Positions 16,213-26,887 are shown, counted from the first letter of the stretch. The stretch: DNA of 64,000 nt from Paractinoplanes atraurantiacus (GCF_900215205.1 NZ_OBDY01000007.1:62001-126000), one strand, 5' to 3'. Notes: a model not told the origin generated them from the sequence alone. Numbers and translations are program-made.

Positions 16213-16826
16213 TCCCCATCCCGGCGGGACGGGTGGTGCTGGCCGACCGCCGCTCCCAGCGCCAGTGGCAGGTCGATCTGGCCCCGTTCGCGATCGCGGC
16301 GCTGCCGGTCACCCAGGATGAGTACGGGACGGCCGCCGGGTCGCGGCTCCCCGCGGCGGAGGTGTCGTGGCTCGACGCGGTCCGCTTCTGCAACGCGCGC
16401 TCCGAGCTCGAAGGGCTGGCTCCGGCGTACGGCATAAACGGTGAAGAAGTCGAGTGGGACCGCTCGGCCGGCGGCTACCGCTTGCCGACCGAGGCCGAGT
16501 GGGAGTTCGCCTGCCGCGCCGGTACCGAGGGCCCGCGCTACGGCGACCTCGACGACATCGCCTGGTACCGGGACAATTCGGGCGGCCGTCCGCATGAGGT
16601 CGGCACCCGCGCCGCCAACCCCTGGGGCCTGCACGACATGATCGGCAACGTCTGGAACTGGTGCTGGGACCTGTACGACCCCGCGGTGTACGGCACGTAC
16701 CGCGTCCTGCGGGGCGGCGGCTGGTTCGACGAGCACTGGAGCTGCCGCGCATCGGTGCGCCGCCGCAGTCACCCCACCTTCCGCGTGGACGATGTCGGCT
16801 TCCGCCTGGCCCGCACCCTCGCCTGA
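16209..16826 (+). CDS. SUMF1/formylglycine-generating-enzyme-type domain protein, short form
   Basis: 205 residues from a TTG that overlaps the preceding stop. Family motifs: IPIPAGRVVL, PVTQDEYG, VSWLDAVRFCN, YRLPTEAEWEFACRAG, NPWGLHDMIGNVWNW, RVLRGGGWFD and the terminal VDDVGFRLAR. True FGE uses a pair of active-site Cys in this final region; here only one is present (WSCRASVRR), and the protein is about 80-100 residues shorter. It may therefore be a related hydroxylase/ligand-binding member rather than a sulfatase activator. No sulfatase gene is nearby. Confidence 0.75.
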   Translation: MIPIPAGRVVLADRRSQRQWQVDLAPFAIAALPVTQDEYGTAAGSRLPAAEVSWLDAVRFCNARSELEGLAPAYGINGEEVEWDRSAGGYRLPTEAEWEFACRAGTEGPRYGDLDDIAWYRDNSGGRPHEVGTRAANPWGLHDMIGNVWNWCWDLYDPAVYGTYRVLRGGGWFDEHWSCRASVRRRSHPTFRVDDVGFRLARTLA

Positions 16827-16884
16827 CCCTCAAGTCGCCGGGGCCCGCTGCCGTTAAGGGGTGTCCGACCGGGGGAGGGCATTC

Positions 16885-18081
16885 ATGGCAGCAGAGCGGG
16901 ATCAGTGGCGTACGCCGGGCACGCTCACCCGGGGCCCGCGCCCGGGCTGGCAGCGGGCCGGGCTGGCGGTGGCCGCCGTGACACTGGGCGTGACCGGGGC
17001 CGGAGCGTTCCTGGCCGACACGTACGCCACCCAGACCACCTGCGACCACATCAGCGGCATCGGCGTCGCCGGCGAGGGCTACGACAGTGTGAGGACCGGC
17101 TTCGACCGCCACGCGGGCCTGCTCCTGCTGCACAGCGACCTGCGCCACGCGGTGAGGGGCCTCGCCGCCGACGAGCGGAAGCGCCAGACCCTCGCCGCCC
17201 AGGACGCCACGGCCGTGACCGTGCGGGCCGCCCTGGCCGTCGACGACGACATCGAGGCCCGCGCGCGCGTCGCCCAGGCTTCCTGCAACCTGCCCGTGGT
17301 CGGCGTGCTCTTCCCCGGCGAGGACGTTTCCCTCACCGCCTCCACGACGCCCATCGCCGCCACACCGGCCACCGCCGTCGGGCCGGCGACCACCGCGCCC
17401 TCCACGACCGGCAGCCGGACCACCACGCCCGCCACCACGCCTTCCAATGCTCGTCCGGCCGCTCCTTCCGGCGCCTCGGCGGCCCCACGGTCCGGCGCCT
17501 CGGCGGCCCCACGGTCCGGCGCCTCGGCGGCCCCACGGTCCGGCGCCTCGGCGGCCCCACGGTCCGGCGCCTCGGCGGCCCCACGGTCCGGCGCCCCGGC
17601 GACCTCCCGGCCCGGCGACCCGGCGGCCTCTCGGCCCGGCGCCCCCTCCGGCGACCCCTCCGGGGTTCCATCCCGCGCCCCTTCGGCAGGCCCCGAGGAC
17701 ATCGCCGAGCCCGCGCCGGCCTACGCGGCCACCCCGGCCGAGATCGCCCAGGCCCAGGCTCGGGTGGCCGAGGCCGACGCCCTCTACCGCCGGTTGCTCG
17801 TCTCGCCGGTGGCCACCCTCGCCCAGCGGGACGTCGCCCTCTACGAGCTGGCAGCCGCCAAGACCCACCTGGCCGACCTGGAGGACGGCGACCCGAACGC
17901 CCGCCACCCGAAGCTGGAGCTGTGGGGCGCGAACGCCTACTTGTCGGCCGCCATCGCCGACTACCGCACCCTGCTGACCGACCCGTCCGCGACCGAGGAG
18001 CAGAAGACCCAAGCGGTAGCAATCGTCGACTACTGGCAGAACCGCTTCGACACCCTCGCCGCCCAACTCACCGCCACATAG
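16885..18081 (+). CDS. Membrane-anchored protein with Ala/Pro/Ser repeat stalk
   Basis: 398 residues; ATG preceded by GGGGGAGGG. One membrane span near residues 26-45 (GLAVAAVTLGVTGAGAFLA), then a helical segment to ~140, a ~90-residue Thr/Ala/Pro/Ser stalk containing five perfect copies of an 8-residue repeat (SGASAAPR), and a helical C-terminal domain (~270-398; AEIAQAQARVAEADALYRRLL). The arrangement suggests an extracytoplasmic domain on a wall-spanning stalk. No family recognised. Confidence 0.65.
   Translation: MAAERDQWRTPGTLTRGPRPGWQRAGLAVAAVTLGVTGAGAFLADTYATQTTCDHISGIGVAGEGYDSVRTGFDRHAGLLLLHSDLRHAVRGLAADERKRQTLAAQDATAVTVRAALAVDDDIEARARVAQASCNLPVVGVLFPGEDVSLTASTTPIAATPATAVGPATTAPSTTGSRTTTPATTPSNARPAAPSGASAAPRSGASAAPRSGASAAPRSGASAAPRSGASAAPRSGAPATSRPGDPAASRPGAPSGDPSGVPSRAPSAGPEDIAEPAPAYAATPAEIAQAQARVAEADALYRRLLVSPVATLAQRDVALYELAAAKTHLADLEDGDPNARHPKLELWGANAYLSAAIADYRTLLTDPSATEEQKTQAVAIVDYWQNRFDTLAAQLTAT
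17467..17610 (+). repeat. 24-bp in-frame tandem repeat, five perfect copies plus degenerate ones
   Basis: Five identical 24-bp units (17467-17586), each beginning TCCGGCGCCTCGGCGGCCCC, then a sixth with three or more substitutions; weaker copies continue to ~17650. Encodes SGASAAPR. Perfect identity implies recent slippage or unequal exchange. Confidence 0.9.
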
Positions 18082-18153
18082 CCGTCACGCCCCCAGCAGC
18101 CCGCCCGCCGACCAGCCACCCGGCCTGACGGGAGCCTTGGCCGCCGGCCGGCT

Positions 18154-18440
18154 ACCCCGCCCGACGTGAGACTGCCGCTGATCAACCGCGCCGTCAGACA
18201 GGCGCCCGGCCGTGCATCCGCCGGGCCCGAGCGGAGGCCGGCGCTGACCGATCGCCCCGTCCGGCGGGAGCTTGGCGCTGTGCAACCGCCGGGCCGGAGC
18301 GGGGGCCGGCGCCGACCGATCGCCCCGTCCGGCGGGAGCCTGGCGCTGAGCAACCGCCGCGCCCAAGAGCAGACCGGCGCACACCAACCGCCCCGCCCGA
18401 CGGGAATCGGGCGCTGAGTAACTGCCCCATCCGGCGGCGT
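18154..18440. repeat. Imperfect 34-bp tandem repeat in a non-coding gap
   Basis: Between the stalk-protein gene and tetR. Units 18254-18321 and 18322-18389 are 68 bp each and agree strongly up to the last third; each consists of two related 34-bp halves (one beginning CCGTCCGGCGGGAGCTTGGC, the other GGGCCGGAGCGGGGGCCGGC). Further weaker copies lie on both sides. 34 is not a multiple of three and stops fall in all frames, so it is not coding. Role unknown. Confidence 0.65.
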
Positions 18441-18528
18441 GGCACCCGGCTGGCCATCCTGGCTCTTCGCGCCGCTGGCCGCGGGCCTTCTGTTGCGCCC
18501 AGTGGGCCTCAACCCTCCTGACCTGCCT

Positions 18529-18569
18529 TCCCTAACGCCGTTAGAGCGCTACTCTAACGGCGTTAGGGA
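18529..18569. promoter_or_regulatory. Large TetR-type operator with 18-bp perfect arms
   Basis: Arms TCCCTAACGCCGTTAGAG (18529-18546) and its exact reverse complement (18552-18569) flank CGCTA. Each arm also contains a self-complementary core TAACGCCGTTA or TAACGGCGTTA, so it could hold two regulator dimers. It ends 12 nt before the tetR start; the -10-like TACTCT lies inside, predicting autorepression. Confidence 0.8.
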
Positions 18570-18581
18570 GAGGGTTGAGGG

Positions 18582-19161
18582 TTGGCGCTGGACAGGGAGA
18601 AGGTCGTCGCGGCGGCGGTGGAGCTGCTTGACGAGGGTGGGCTTGAGGGGCTGACGCTGCGGAAGCTGGGTGAGCGGCTGGGGGTGCGGGCGCCCACGCT
18701 CTACTGGCATTTCAAGGACAAGGCGGCGCTTGTCGCCGCGGTCGCCGAGGCGGTTCTGAGTGACCTCCACGATCTGCGCCGGCCGGGTGCGGGGGAGAAG
18801 TGGGACGACTGGCTCGCCGGGGTGGCTGGGCGGCTGCGGGCGGCGATGATCGCGCATCCGGATGGGGCGCGGGTCGTCTCGGCGGCGCCTCTGTCGGAGA
18901 CCCTGGCCGGGGTGTCCGAGCTTGCCATCAGGACGCTCTTCACCCATGGGCTGCCGCTGCGTCAAGCCCGCCTGACGGTGTTGGTCGTGGTTCGCTTCAC
19001 GATCGGGCACGTGCTGGACGAGCAGTCGCCGCGGCCGGCCGATCCGTTCGACGTGGACGGCTTCACCGAGCGGCATCCGACGCTGGTGGCGGCGATCGGT
19101 GACTATCTGCTTGACGGGCGTACGGCCGACGATCTGTTCGCCGACGCCGTACGGGTGATCG

Positions 19162-19172
<11 letters not shown>
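18582..19172 (+). CDS. TetR-family transcriptional regulator
   Basis: 196 residues, TTG start with GAGAGGG upstream. Residues 1-50 are a TetR helix-turn-helix (REKVVAAAVELLDEGGLEGL, RKLGERLGVRAPTLYWHFKDK). The C-terminal domain resembles the TetR_C (tetracycline-repressor) class. It sits just behind the large inverted repeat, its probable own operator. It is convergent with, and overlaps by 11 bases, the ABC-F gene. The target besides itself is not evident; no efflux gene adjoins the operator on the other side. Confidence 0.88.
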
Positions 19173-20796
<1,624 letters not shown>

Positions 20797-20849
20797 ATCG
20801 CCTGCGATCCTATGGGGCCCGCCAACCGGTTATCCGCACCGCCGCCCGG

Positions 20850-21668
20850 TCAGGCCGTCATCGGCACCGCCGTCCCGCGGACGCGGACTCCGGGCTCGCC
20901 CGCGTGCAGCTCGACGGTCAGGCGGCTGGGGCGGCCCATGTCGTCGCCCTGGCGCAGCGCGATGGTGTCACCGTCGTGGGCCAGGCCCCGGTCGCGCAGG
21001 TAGCCGCCCAGAGCCGCGGCGGCGGCGCCGGTGGCCGGGTCTTCGTAGACGCCGCCGACCGGGAACGGGTTGCGGACGTCGAAGCTGCCGGGGGCGGCCT
21101 GGTGGATCAGCTGGACGGTGGTCCAGCCCCGGGACTCCATCAGGGCCTTGAGGGTGGGCACGTCGTAGTCGAGCTCGGCCAGGCGGCGCCGGGTCGCCGC
21201 GGCCACGACCGGGTGGTAGGCGCCGGCGTAGGCGAGCTTGGGCGGCAGCAGGGTGTCGAGCTCGTCGATCGACCAGCCCAGCGCCGCCAGCAGGGCCTCC
21301 ACGTCGCCGGCCTCCAGCGGGGCCACCGAGGTCGCCACGCTGGTCAGGGTGGCCACGCCGTCGGAGACGCTGACCGGGACCTCGCCGGCGTTGGTGACGA
21401 AGACATGCTCACCGGGGCCGAGCGCCACCGCGGTAGCGACCGTGGCGTGGCCGCAGAACGGGACCTCGGCCAGGGGACTGAAATAGCGCACACGTTTCTT
21501 GCCGTGGCCGAGGTCGGCGGTCACGAACGCGGTCTCCGAGTAGCCGACGTCGGCCGCTATCCGCAGCATCTCGGCGTCGTCCAGGGCCGTCGCGTCGAGA
21601 ACGACCCCGGCCGGGTTGCCGCCTTTGGGGTCGTCGCTGAATGCCACCCACCGCTCGATGTCCGTCAT
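20850..21668 (-). CDS. PhzF-family isomerase-like protein
   Basis: 272 residues. PhzF signatures: GNPAGVVLDA, the catalytic-Glu motif YSETAFV, FCGHATVA in the first half, and DPATGAAAAALGGYL in the second half; the two halves are the usual pseudo-symmetric diaminopimelate-epimerase fold. Phenazine biosynthesis genes are absent, so this is a housekeeping-type PhzF paralogue of unknown substrate. Start ATG at the first Met with a PhzF-like beginning (MTDIERWVAFSDDP). Confidence 0.85.
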   Translation of the reverse strand: MTDIERWVAFSDDPKGGNPAGVVLDATALDDAEMLRIAADVGYSETAFVTADLGHGKKRVRYFSPLAEVPFCGHATVATAVALGPGEHVFVTNAGEVPVSVSDGVATLTSVATSVAPLEAGDVEALLAALGWSIDELDTLLPPKLAYAGAYHPVVAAATRRRLAELDYDVPTLKALMESRGWTTVQLIHQAAPGSFDVRNPFPVGGVYEDPATGAAAAALGGYLRDRGLAHDGDTIALRQGDDMGRPSRLTVELHAGEPGVRVRGTAVPMTA

Positions 21669-21899
21669 GCGGGCAAGCTTCCCGCCCGGCCCATCGGGGG
21701 CACCAGAGCCAAAAGTATGGGTCTGGCCTTGACCCACCGCGTCACGCGAAAGTCGCGCTATGGCCGTGACCCACCGCCCGGCCCGCGCGGCGCCGCGGGA
21801 GCGGCCAGGGCTGTGTGCTTCGACGCCGGGGTGCGGCTCACCGGCGTACCACCCCAAGAACTGGATCTTTCGTCACACGAACTTGTCGTACCGCGGGAG

Positions 21900-21905
21900 T
21901 AGCGT
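21900..21905 (+). promoter_or_regulatory. -10-like TAGCGT, leaderless start
   Basis: TAGCGT 7 nt before the GTG of the AAA ATPase gene; no Shine-Dalgarno sequence. Supports this GTG rather than the longer open frame. Confidence 0.45.
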
Positions 21906-21912
21906 TTGCCGG

Positions 21913-23337
21913 GTGACAGATGCACCAGTTGCGATCACGCCCGAGATCCCCTCCGACCTTCCGCGCACCCTCGGTGAGTTGCGGGCCTCCGGCCATGCCT
22001 ACCGCGGTGTGAAGCAGGAGCTGCGCGACAACCTGCTCGAGCGGCTGCGCACCGGCGCGCCGCGCTTCCCGGGCATCGTGGGCTATGACGACACGGTGCT
22101 GCCCGAGGTGGAGCGCGCCCTGCTCGCCGGGCACGACATGGTGCTGCTGGGCGAGCGCGGGCAGGGCAAGACCCGGCTCATCCGCGGCCTCATCGACCTG
22201 CTCGACGAGTGGACGCCGTTCATCGCCGGCTCCGAGCTGCACGAACATCCCTATCATCCGCTGACCCCGGCCTCCCGGCGGCTGGCCGCCGAGACCGGTG
22301 ATCTGCTGCCGATCTCCTGGCTGCATCGCTCCGAGCGGTACGGCGAGAAACTGGCCACCCCGGACACGAGCGTCGGTGACCTGATCGGCGACGTCGACCC
22401 GATCAAGGTGGCCGAGGGGCGTGCCCTGGGCGACCCCGAGACCATTCACTTCGGCCTGGTGCCGCGGACCAACCGGGGCATCTTCGCCGTCAACGAGCTG
22501 CCCGACCTGGCCGAGCGCATCCAGGTGTCGCTGCTCAACGTGCTCGAGGAGCGCGACATCCAGGTGCGCGGCTACCAGCTGCGGCTGCCGCTCGACCTGC
22601 TGCTCGTGGCGTCGGCCAACCCGGAGGACTACACCAACCGCGGCCGCATCATCACGCCGCTCAAGGACCGGTTCGGCGCCGAGATCCGCACCCACTACCC
22701 GGTCGACCTGTCGCTCGAGACCTCGCTGATCAGGCAGGAGGCGGACCTCGTCGCGTCCGTGCCCGACCATCTGATCGACGTGCTGGCCCGGTACACCCGC
22801 GCGGTCCGCGAGTCGCCGGCCGTCGACGCCCGCTCGGGCATCTCGGCGCGGTTCGCGATCGCGGCGGCCGAGACGGTGGCGGCGTCCGCGCTGCGCCGGG
22901 CCGGGCTCCGCAACGAGAAAGAGGCAGTGGCCCGCATCGGCGACACGCCGTCGGTGACGTCGACCCTGCGGGGCAAGGTCGAGTTCGAGAGCGGCGAGGA
23001 GGGGCGCGAGACCGAGGTCCTGGCCCACCTGCTGCGGGTGGCCACGGCCGAGACGTTCCGCGACCGGCTGGGCGGGCTCGACCTGTCCGGCTTCACGTCG
23101 CTGGTCGCCGAGGGTGCCATCATCGAGACCGGCGACCTGGTCAGCGCCGAGGAGCTGCTCGGCCAGATCGGGCCGGTGCCGGGGCTGGCCAAGGTGCTCG
23201 ACCGGCTCGGGCTGGGCGACGCGCCGTCGCCGGGGCAGGCCGCGTCGGGTATCGAGTTCGTCCTCGAGGGGCTTCATCTGACCCGGCGGCTGGCGAAGGA
23301 GCTCACCGACGACGGCCGCACCCTCTACGGGAGCTGA
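21913..23337 (+). CDS. AAA+ ATPase, MoxR/magnesium-chelatase-like
   Basis: 474 residues, GTG start. Walker A LLGERGQGKT (~82), a Walker-B-like segment GIFAVNELPDL in which the usual Asp-Glu pair appears as Asn-Glu, sensor-1-like LLVASANPEDY and arginine-finger region GRIITPLKDRFGAEI. Such ATPases act with a von Willebrand A partner to load metals or remodel protein complexes. The VWA gene follows immediately (ATG 1 nt after the stop), giving the classical pair; client unknown. Confidence 0.88.
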   Translation: MTDAPVAITPEIPSDLPRTLGELRASGHAYRGVKQELRDNLLERLRTGAPRFPGIVGYDDTVLPEVERALLAGHDMVLLGERGQGKTRLIRGLIDLLDEWTPFIAGSELHEHPYHPLTPASRRLAAETGDLLPISWLHRSERYGEKLATPDTSVGDLIGDVDPIKVAEGRALGDPETIHFGLVPRTNRGIFAVNELPDLAERIQVSLLNVLEERDIQVRGYQLRLPLDLLLVASANPEDYTNRGRIITPLKDRFGAEIRTHYPVDLSLETSLIRQEADLVASVPDHLIDVLARYTRAVRESPAVDARSGISARFAIAAAETVAASALRRAGLRNEKEAVARIGDTPSVTSTLRGKVEFESGEEGRETEVLAHLLRVATAETFRDRLGGLDLSGFTSLVAEGAIIETGDLVSAEELLGQIGPVPGLAKVLDRLGLGDAPSPGQAASGIEFVLEGLHLTRRLAKELTDDGRTLYGS

Positions 23338-23338
23338 C

Positions 23339-25291
23339 ATGTCGGGAAACAGGTTCCGGTACGGGGCTTGGCGCGACGGGCCCGATCCGCTCGCGCCGCC
23401 CTACGACGTGCGGGCCGCCGTCGACGAGGTGGGGGAGCGGGTGCTCGCGGGGGACAGCCTGCGCGACGTGCTCCGTGATCTCGTTCGGCGGGGGCCGCGG
23501 TCGGGGCGTGGTCTGGACGAGTTGCGCGATCGGGCCCGGCGGCTTCGTCGCGATGCTTTGCGGCGGGGCAACCTCGATGGGGCGGTGACCCGGGCGCAGC
23601 AGCTTCTCGATCAGGCCGTGGCGACCGAGCGTGATGCCTTGCGTCAGCGTGGGGACGACGAATCTCGGTTTTCCGAAGCGATTCTGGACAATTTGCCTCG
23701 ATCAACGTCGCGGGCCGTTGAGGAACTGTCCGAATATAAGTGGACTTCTGATGAAGCTCGGGATTTGTACCAGCAGATCTTGGACGGGCTGCGGCGGGAA
23801 GTCGTCGAGCAGCGCTTCGCGGGCATGAAGCAGGCCCTCGAGAACGGCGACTTCGCCGGCGTCGAGGAGATGGTCGCCGACCTCAACCAGCTCCTCGAAA
23901 AGCACGCCCGCGGCGAGGACACGTCCGACGCCTTCCAGCAGTTCATGGACAAGCACGGCCAGTTCTTCCCGGAAAACCCCAAGGACATCGACGAGCTGAT
24001 CGACTCCCTGGCCCGGCGGGCCGCGGCGGCCGAACGGCTGATGCGGTCCCTCTCGCCGCAGCAGCAGGAGGAGCTGTCGCGCCTGATGGACCAGGCGCTC
24101 GGCGACGGCCCGCTGCGGGGCCGGATGGCCGAGCTGACCGACAACCTGCGGGCGCTGCGACCACAGCTCAACTGGGGTCGCGGCGAGCGGATGCGCGGCC
24201 CGAACGACCTCGGCTACGGCGACGCGGCGGCCGCCCTGGGTGAGATCGGCGAGCTGGACGAGCTGCTCGACCAGCTGGGCCAGGAACATCCGGGCGCCAC
24301 CCTCGACGACGTCGACGTCGAGATGGTGGAGCGCCAGCTGGGCCGCTCGGCCGCCGACGACGTGCGGCGGTTGCGCGAGCTCGAACGGGAGCTGAGCCGG
24401 CAGGGCTGGGTCACCCGCGACGCCGAGGGCCTGACCCTCTCGCCGAAGGCGCTGCGCAGGCTGGGCCGTACGGCGCTGGCCAAGGTCTTCGACGACCTGT
24501 CCGGCCGCAAGCAGGGCCAGCACGACCTGCGCGACGCCGGCGCCGCGGGCGACCTGATCGGCTCGTCGCGGCGCTGGGAGTTCGGCGACGAGCAGCCGCT
24601 CGACGTGGTCCGCACGATCGGCAACGCGGTCCGCCGCCAGGCCGCCTCGGGCGGCGTCGGCGTCCTGCCGGTGCGCCTGGAGCCGGACGACTTCGAGGTG
24701 GCCGAGACGGAACGCCGGGCCTCGGCCGCGGTGGCGCTGCTGGTCGACCTGTCCTACTCGATGTACGCCGACGGCCGCTGGGGCCCGATGAAGCAGACGG
24801 CGCTCGCGCTGTCCCACCTCGTCGCGACCCAGTTCCCGCAGGACTCCCTGCAGATCATCGGCTTCGGCCTGCACGCGGCGGCGCTGTCACAGGGCGAGCT
24901 GGCGGCGATCGACCCGACCATGGAGAAGGGCACGAACCTCCAGCACGCCCTCAAACTGGCCGCCCGCCACCTGCGCCGGCATCCCGGCTCCGAGCCGGTC
25001 GTGCTGGTGGTCACCGACGGCGAGCCGACGGCCCACTTGGAGCCCGACGGCGAGGCGATGTTCTGGTGGCCGCCGCTGCCGGAGACGGTCCAGGCCACGA
25101 TCCACGAGGTCGACCACCTGACCCGCTTCGGCGCCACCTTGAACTTCTTCATGCTGGGCGAGGACCCGGGCCTGCAGCGCTTCGTCGCCGCGGTAGCCGA
25201 ACGCAACGGCGGCCGCGTCTTCAGCCCCGACGCCGAGGAACTGGGCCGCTACGTCGTCGACGATTACGTGCGCGCCAGGAGAGGACGCTAG
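23339..25291 (+). CDS. VWA-domain protein, partner of the AAA+ ATPase
   Basis: 650 residues. The N-terminal ~450 residues are mainly charged helices and coiled coil (e.g. around 80-250). The VWA domain occupies ~460-640 with a complete MIDAS: DLSYSM, the Thr of KGTNLQ and VVTDGEP. Third-position GC dips briefly around 23640-23790. Together with the preceding ATPase it forms a two-gene unit ending in a strong hairpin. By analogy with MoxR-VWA systems, the VWA protein recruits the client and the ATPase remodels it. Confidence 0.85.
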   Translation: MSGNRFRYGAWRDGPDPLAPPYDVRAAVDEVGERVLAGDSLRDVLRDLVRRGPRSGRGLDELRDRARRLRRDALRRGNLDGAVTRAQQLLDQAVATERDALRQRGDDESRFSEAILDNLPRSTSRAVEELSEYKWTSDEARDLYQQILDGLRREVVEQRFAGMKQALENGDFAGVEEMVADLNQLLEKHARGEDTSDAFQQFMDKHGQFFPENPKDIDELIDSLARRAAAAERLMRSLSPQQQEELSRLMDQALGDGPLRGRMAELTDNLRALRPQLNWGRGERMRGPNDLGYGDAAAALGEIGELDELLDQLGQEHPGATLDDVDVEMVERQLGRSAADDVRRLRELERELSRQGWVTRDAEGLTLSPKALRRLGRTALAKVFDDLSGRKQGQHDLRDAGAAGDLIGSSRRWEFGDEQPLDVVRTIGNAVRRQAASGGVGVLPVRLEPDDFEVAETERRASAAVALLVDLSYSMYADGRWGPMKQTALALSHLVATQFPQDSLQIIGFGLHAAALSQGELAAIDPTMEKGTNLQHALKLAARHLRRHPGSEPVVLVVTDGEPTAHLEPDGEAMFWWPPLPETVQATIHEVDHLTRFGATLNFFMLGEDPGLQRFVAAVAERNGGRVFSPDAEELGRYVVDDYVRARRGR

Positions 25292-25348
25292 GCCAAACCC
25301 CCGAACACAGCAGAGGTACGCGGGTCACAGCCGACCTCGCGGATTGAC

Positions 25349-25391
25349 GCGGAACCCGCCGCTCGGGCGCGACCCGAGCGGCGGGTTCCGC
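25349..25391 (+). terminator. Strong hairpin after the VWA gene
   Basis: Perfect 19-bp arms (GCGGAACCCGCCGCTCGGG, 25349-25367, with 25373-25391), loop CGCGA, 58 nt after the stop codon. No T-run. Confidence 0.8.
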
Positions 25392-26269
25392 ACGTGCAGC
25401 GAGTTTCGCGCCTCTGCCCACTCACCCCAGAACCCGCGCCGCCCTCACGCCCGCGCCGCCCGCGCCGCCCTCACGCCCGCGTCGTTCTTGCGTCGCGCCG
25501 CCCTCATGGCAACGTTGTCCTTGCGCTCGCCTTGTCCTGCGCCCGCGTCGTCCGGCCCTGCCCGTACCGCCCCATCGCGCCGACTGGCCCGCTTCCCATC
25601 CCCGGGGCGTGCCGCCGACGCGAGGTTGGCCGTTCTCGAACCTCGCCTCGATCGCGCCGCACGCGTCCTCCGCCCCGGGCCGCGCCGCCCGCGAGTTCCA
25701 GCGGAGCCGCATTGGCCGTTCCGATTAGCGTCGCGCTGGCCGTGTCACCCTCTCCGCGCTCACCTTCACGTCGTTCCTCAGACGCCGCGCCAGGCCCTAC
25801 CGTTGCCGCCGTCTTCCGCGCTCACCTCCTCGTCGTTCCTCTGACGCCGCGCCCAGGTCAGCCTCCGCCGCCCTCTTTCGCGCCGGTCGCCACATCGTTC
25901 CCGCGGCGCCTCGATGCATGGGCTTCCCATGCCGCCCGGCGAGCTTCGCCTCATGCAGCGTCTTCTGGGGCGCTGCCGACCGCTCCAGCGCCGCCCTTCG
26001 CGCAGCCTGCGCGGCGCGCGTGTGCCCCGCTGGAGGAGAGGGAGAACTAGGTTCCTAGGATGGCGGACACGCTGTGCGACGCGCTACGGGTCCGTGAGTG
26101 CGAGCGTGGGGCTGGTTATAGTTGCTCGGCGAGTGGCCGGGCAGGGGGTCCGGGCGTTCGGGGGACACAGCCACCCGGCTGGGTGCATGGTCGGCTCACT
26201 GGTGGGCTGGGCGTGGAGTGTGGCCGGGTCATGGCCGTGCCCTGCGCCGTAGGGGGAGAGGAAACCGCG
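25392..26269. other. Gene-poor GC-rich interval with degenerate direct repeats
   Basis: Almost 900 nt without a credible gene. The + strand is pyrimidine-rich with many CGCCGCC/CGCCCGCG strings. A pair of ~40-nt imperfect direct repeats starts at 25753 and 25815 (both begin TCCGCGCTCACC and contain TCGTTCCTC). Long open frames here are Pro/Arg/Ala-rich in every frame and have no RBS. The last ~200 nt before the phosphotransferase gene presumably hold its promoter. Confidence 0.6.
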
Positions 26270-26887
26270 ATGTCGCAGCAGCCTGCGCCGTCCATCGCTG
26301 CCTCCGATCGGATCTGGACGATCCCCAACGTGATCAGCTTCATTCGGCTGCTCGGGGTGCCGCTCTTTCTTTATCTGCTGCTCGGGCCGCATCACGATGT
26401 CGCCGCGGTGATCGTGATCGCGATCGGCGGGACGACCGACTGGGTCGACGGCTACGTGGCCCGGCGGATGAACTCGGTCAGCCGTCTCGGGACGTTGCTC
26501 GACCCGTTCGCCGACCGGCTCTACATCTTGGCGACGCTGGTCGGGTTCACGATCCGCGGCGTCGTCCCGTACTGGCTGACCGGCGCCCTTCTCCTGCGGG
26601 AACTCGTGCTGGGTATCGCCCTGCTCGTGTTGCGCCGGCACGGGTACGGGCCGCCGCCGGTGCACTACGTCGGTAAGACGGGCACGTTCGTGCTGCTCGC
26701 GGCGTTCCCGATCATCCTGCTGGGTGAGGCCGTGCCGTCCTGGAACGGCTGGGCCGGGGCGGTGGGCTGGGGTCTGGCGTGGTGGGCGCTCGCTCTCTAC
26801 TGGGCGGCCGGCGCTCTTTACCTGATCCAGACCGCCCGGCTGCTGCGTGCCGACCGGCTGGCGCCCGGAGCGCGGACGGTTTCCTGA
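26270..26887 (+). CDS. CDP-alcohol phosphatidyltransferase (PgsA-type)
   Basis: 205 residues; the ATG at 26270 follows GGGGGAGAGG (an in-frame ATG 39 nt earlier lacks an RBS). The active-site signature D-x2-DG-x2-AR-x8-G-x3-D-x3-D is complete across TTDWVDGYVARR and LGTLLDPFADR. Five to six membrane helices. It transfers a phosphatidyl or similar group from a CDP-alcohol to an alcohol acceptor in the membrane. First gene of the conserved pgsA2-DUF881-sbp-DUF881-gcvH-garA cluster. Stop overlaps the next ATG (TGATG). Confidence 0.92.
   Translation: MSQQPAPSIAASDRIWTIPNVISFIRLLGVPLFLYLLLGPHHDVAAVIVIAIGGTTDWVDGYVARRMNSVSRLGTLLDPFADRLYILATLVGFTIRGVVPYWLTGALLLRELVLGIALLVLRRHGYGPPPVHYVGKTGTFVLLAAFPIILLGEAVPSWNGWAGAVGWGLAWWALALYWAAGALYLIQTARLLRADRLAPGARTVS

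Noticed and set aside
25344..26050. Overlapping + strand frames in the first GC-rich island
   Set aside because: Pro/Arg/Ala low complexity in all frames, no RBS, no domain.
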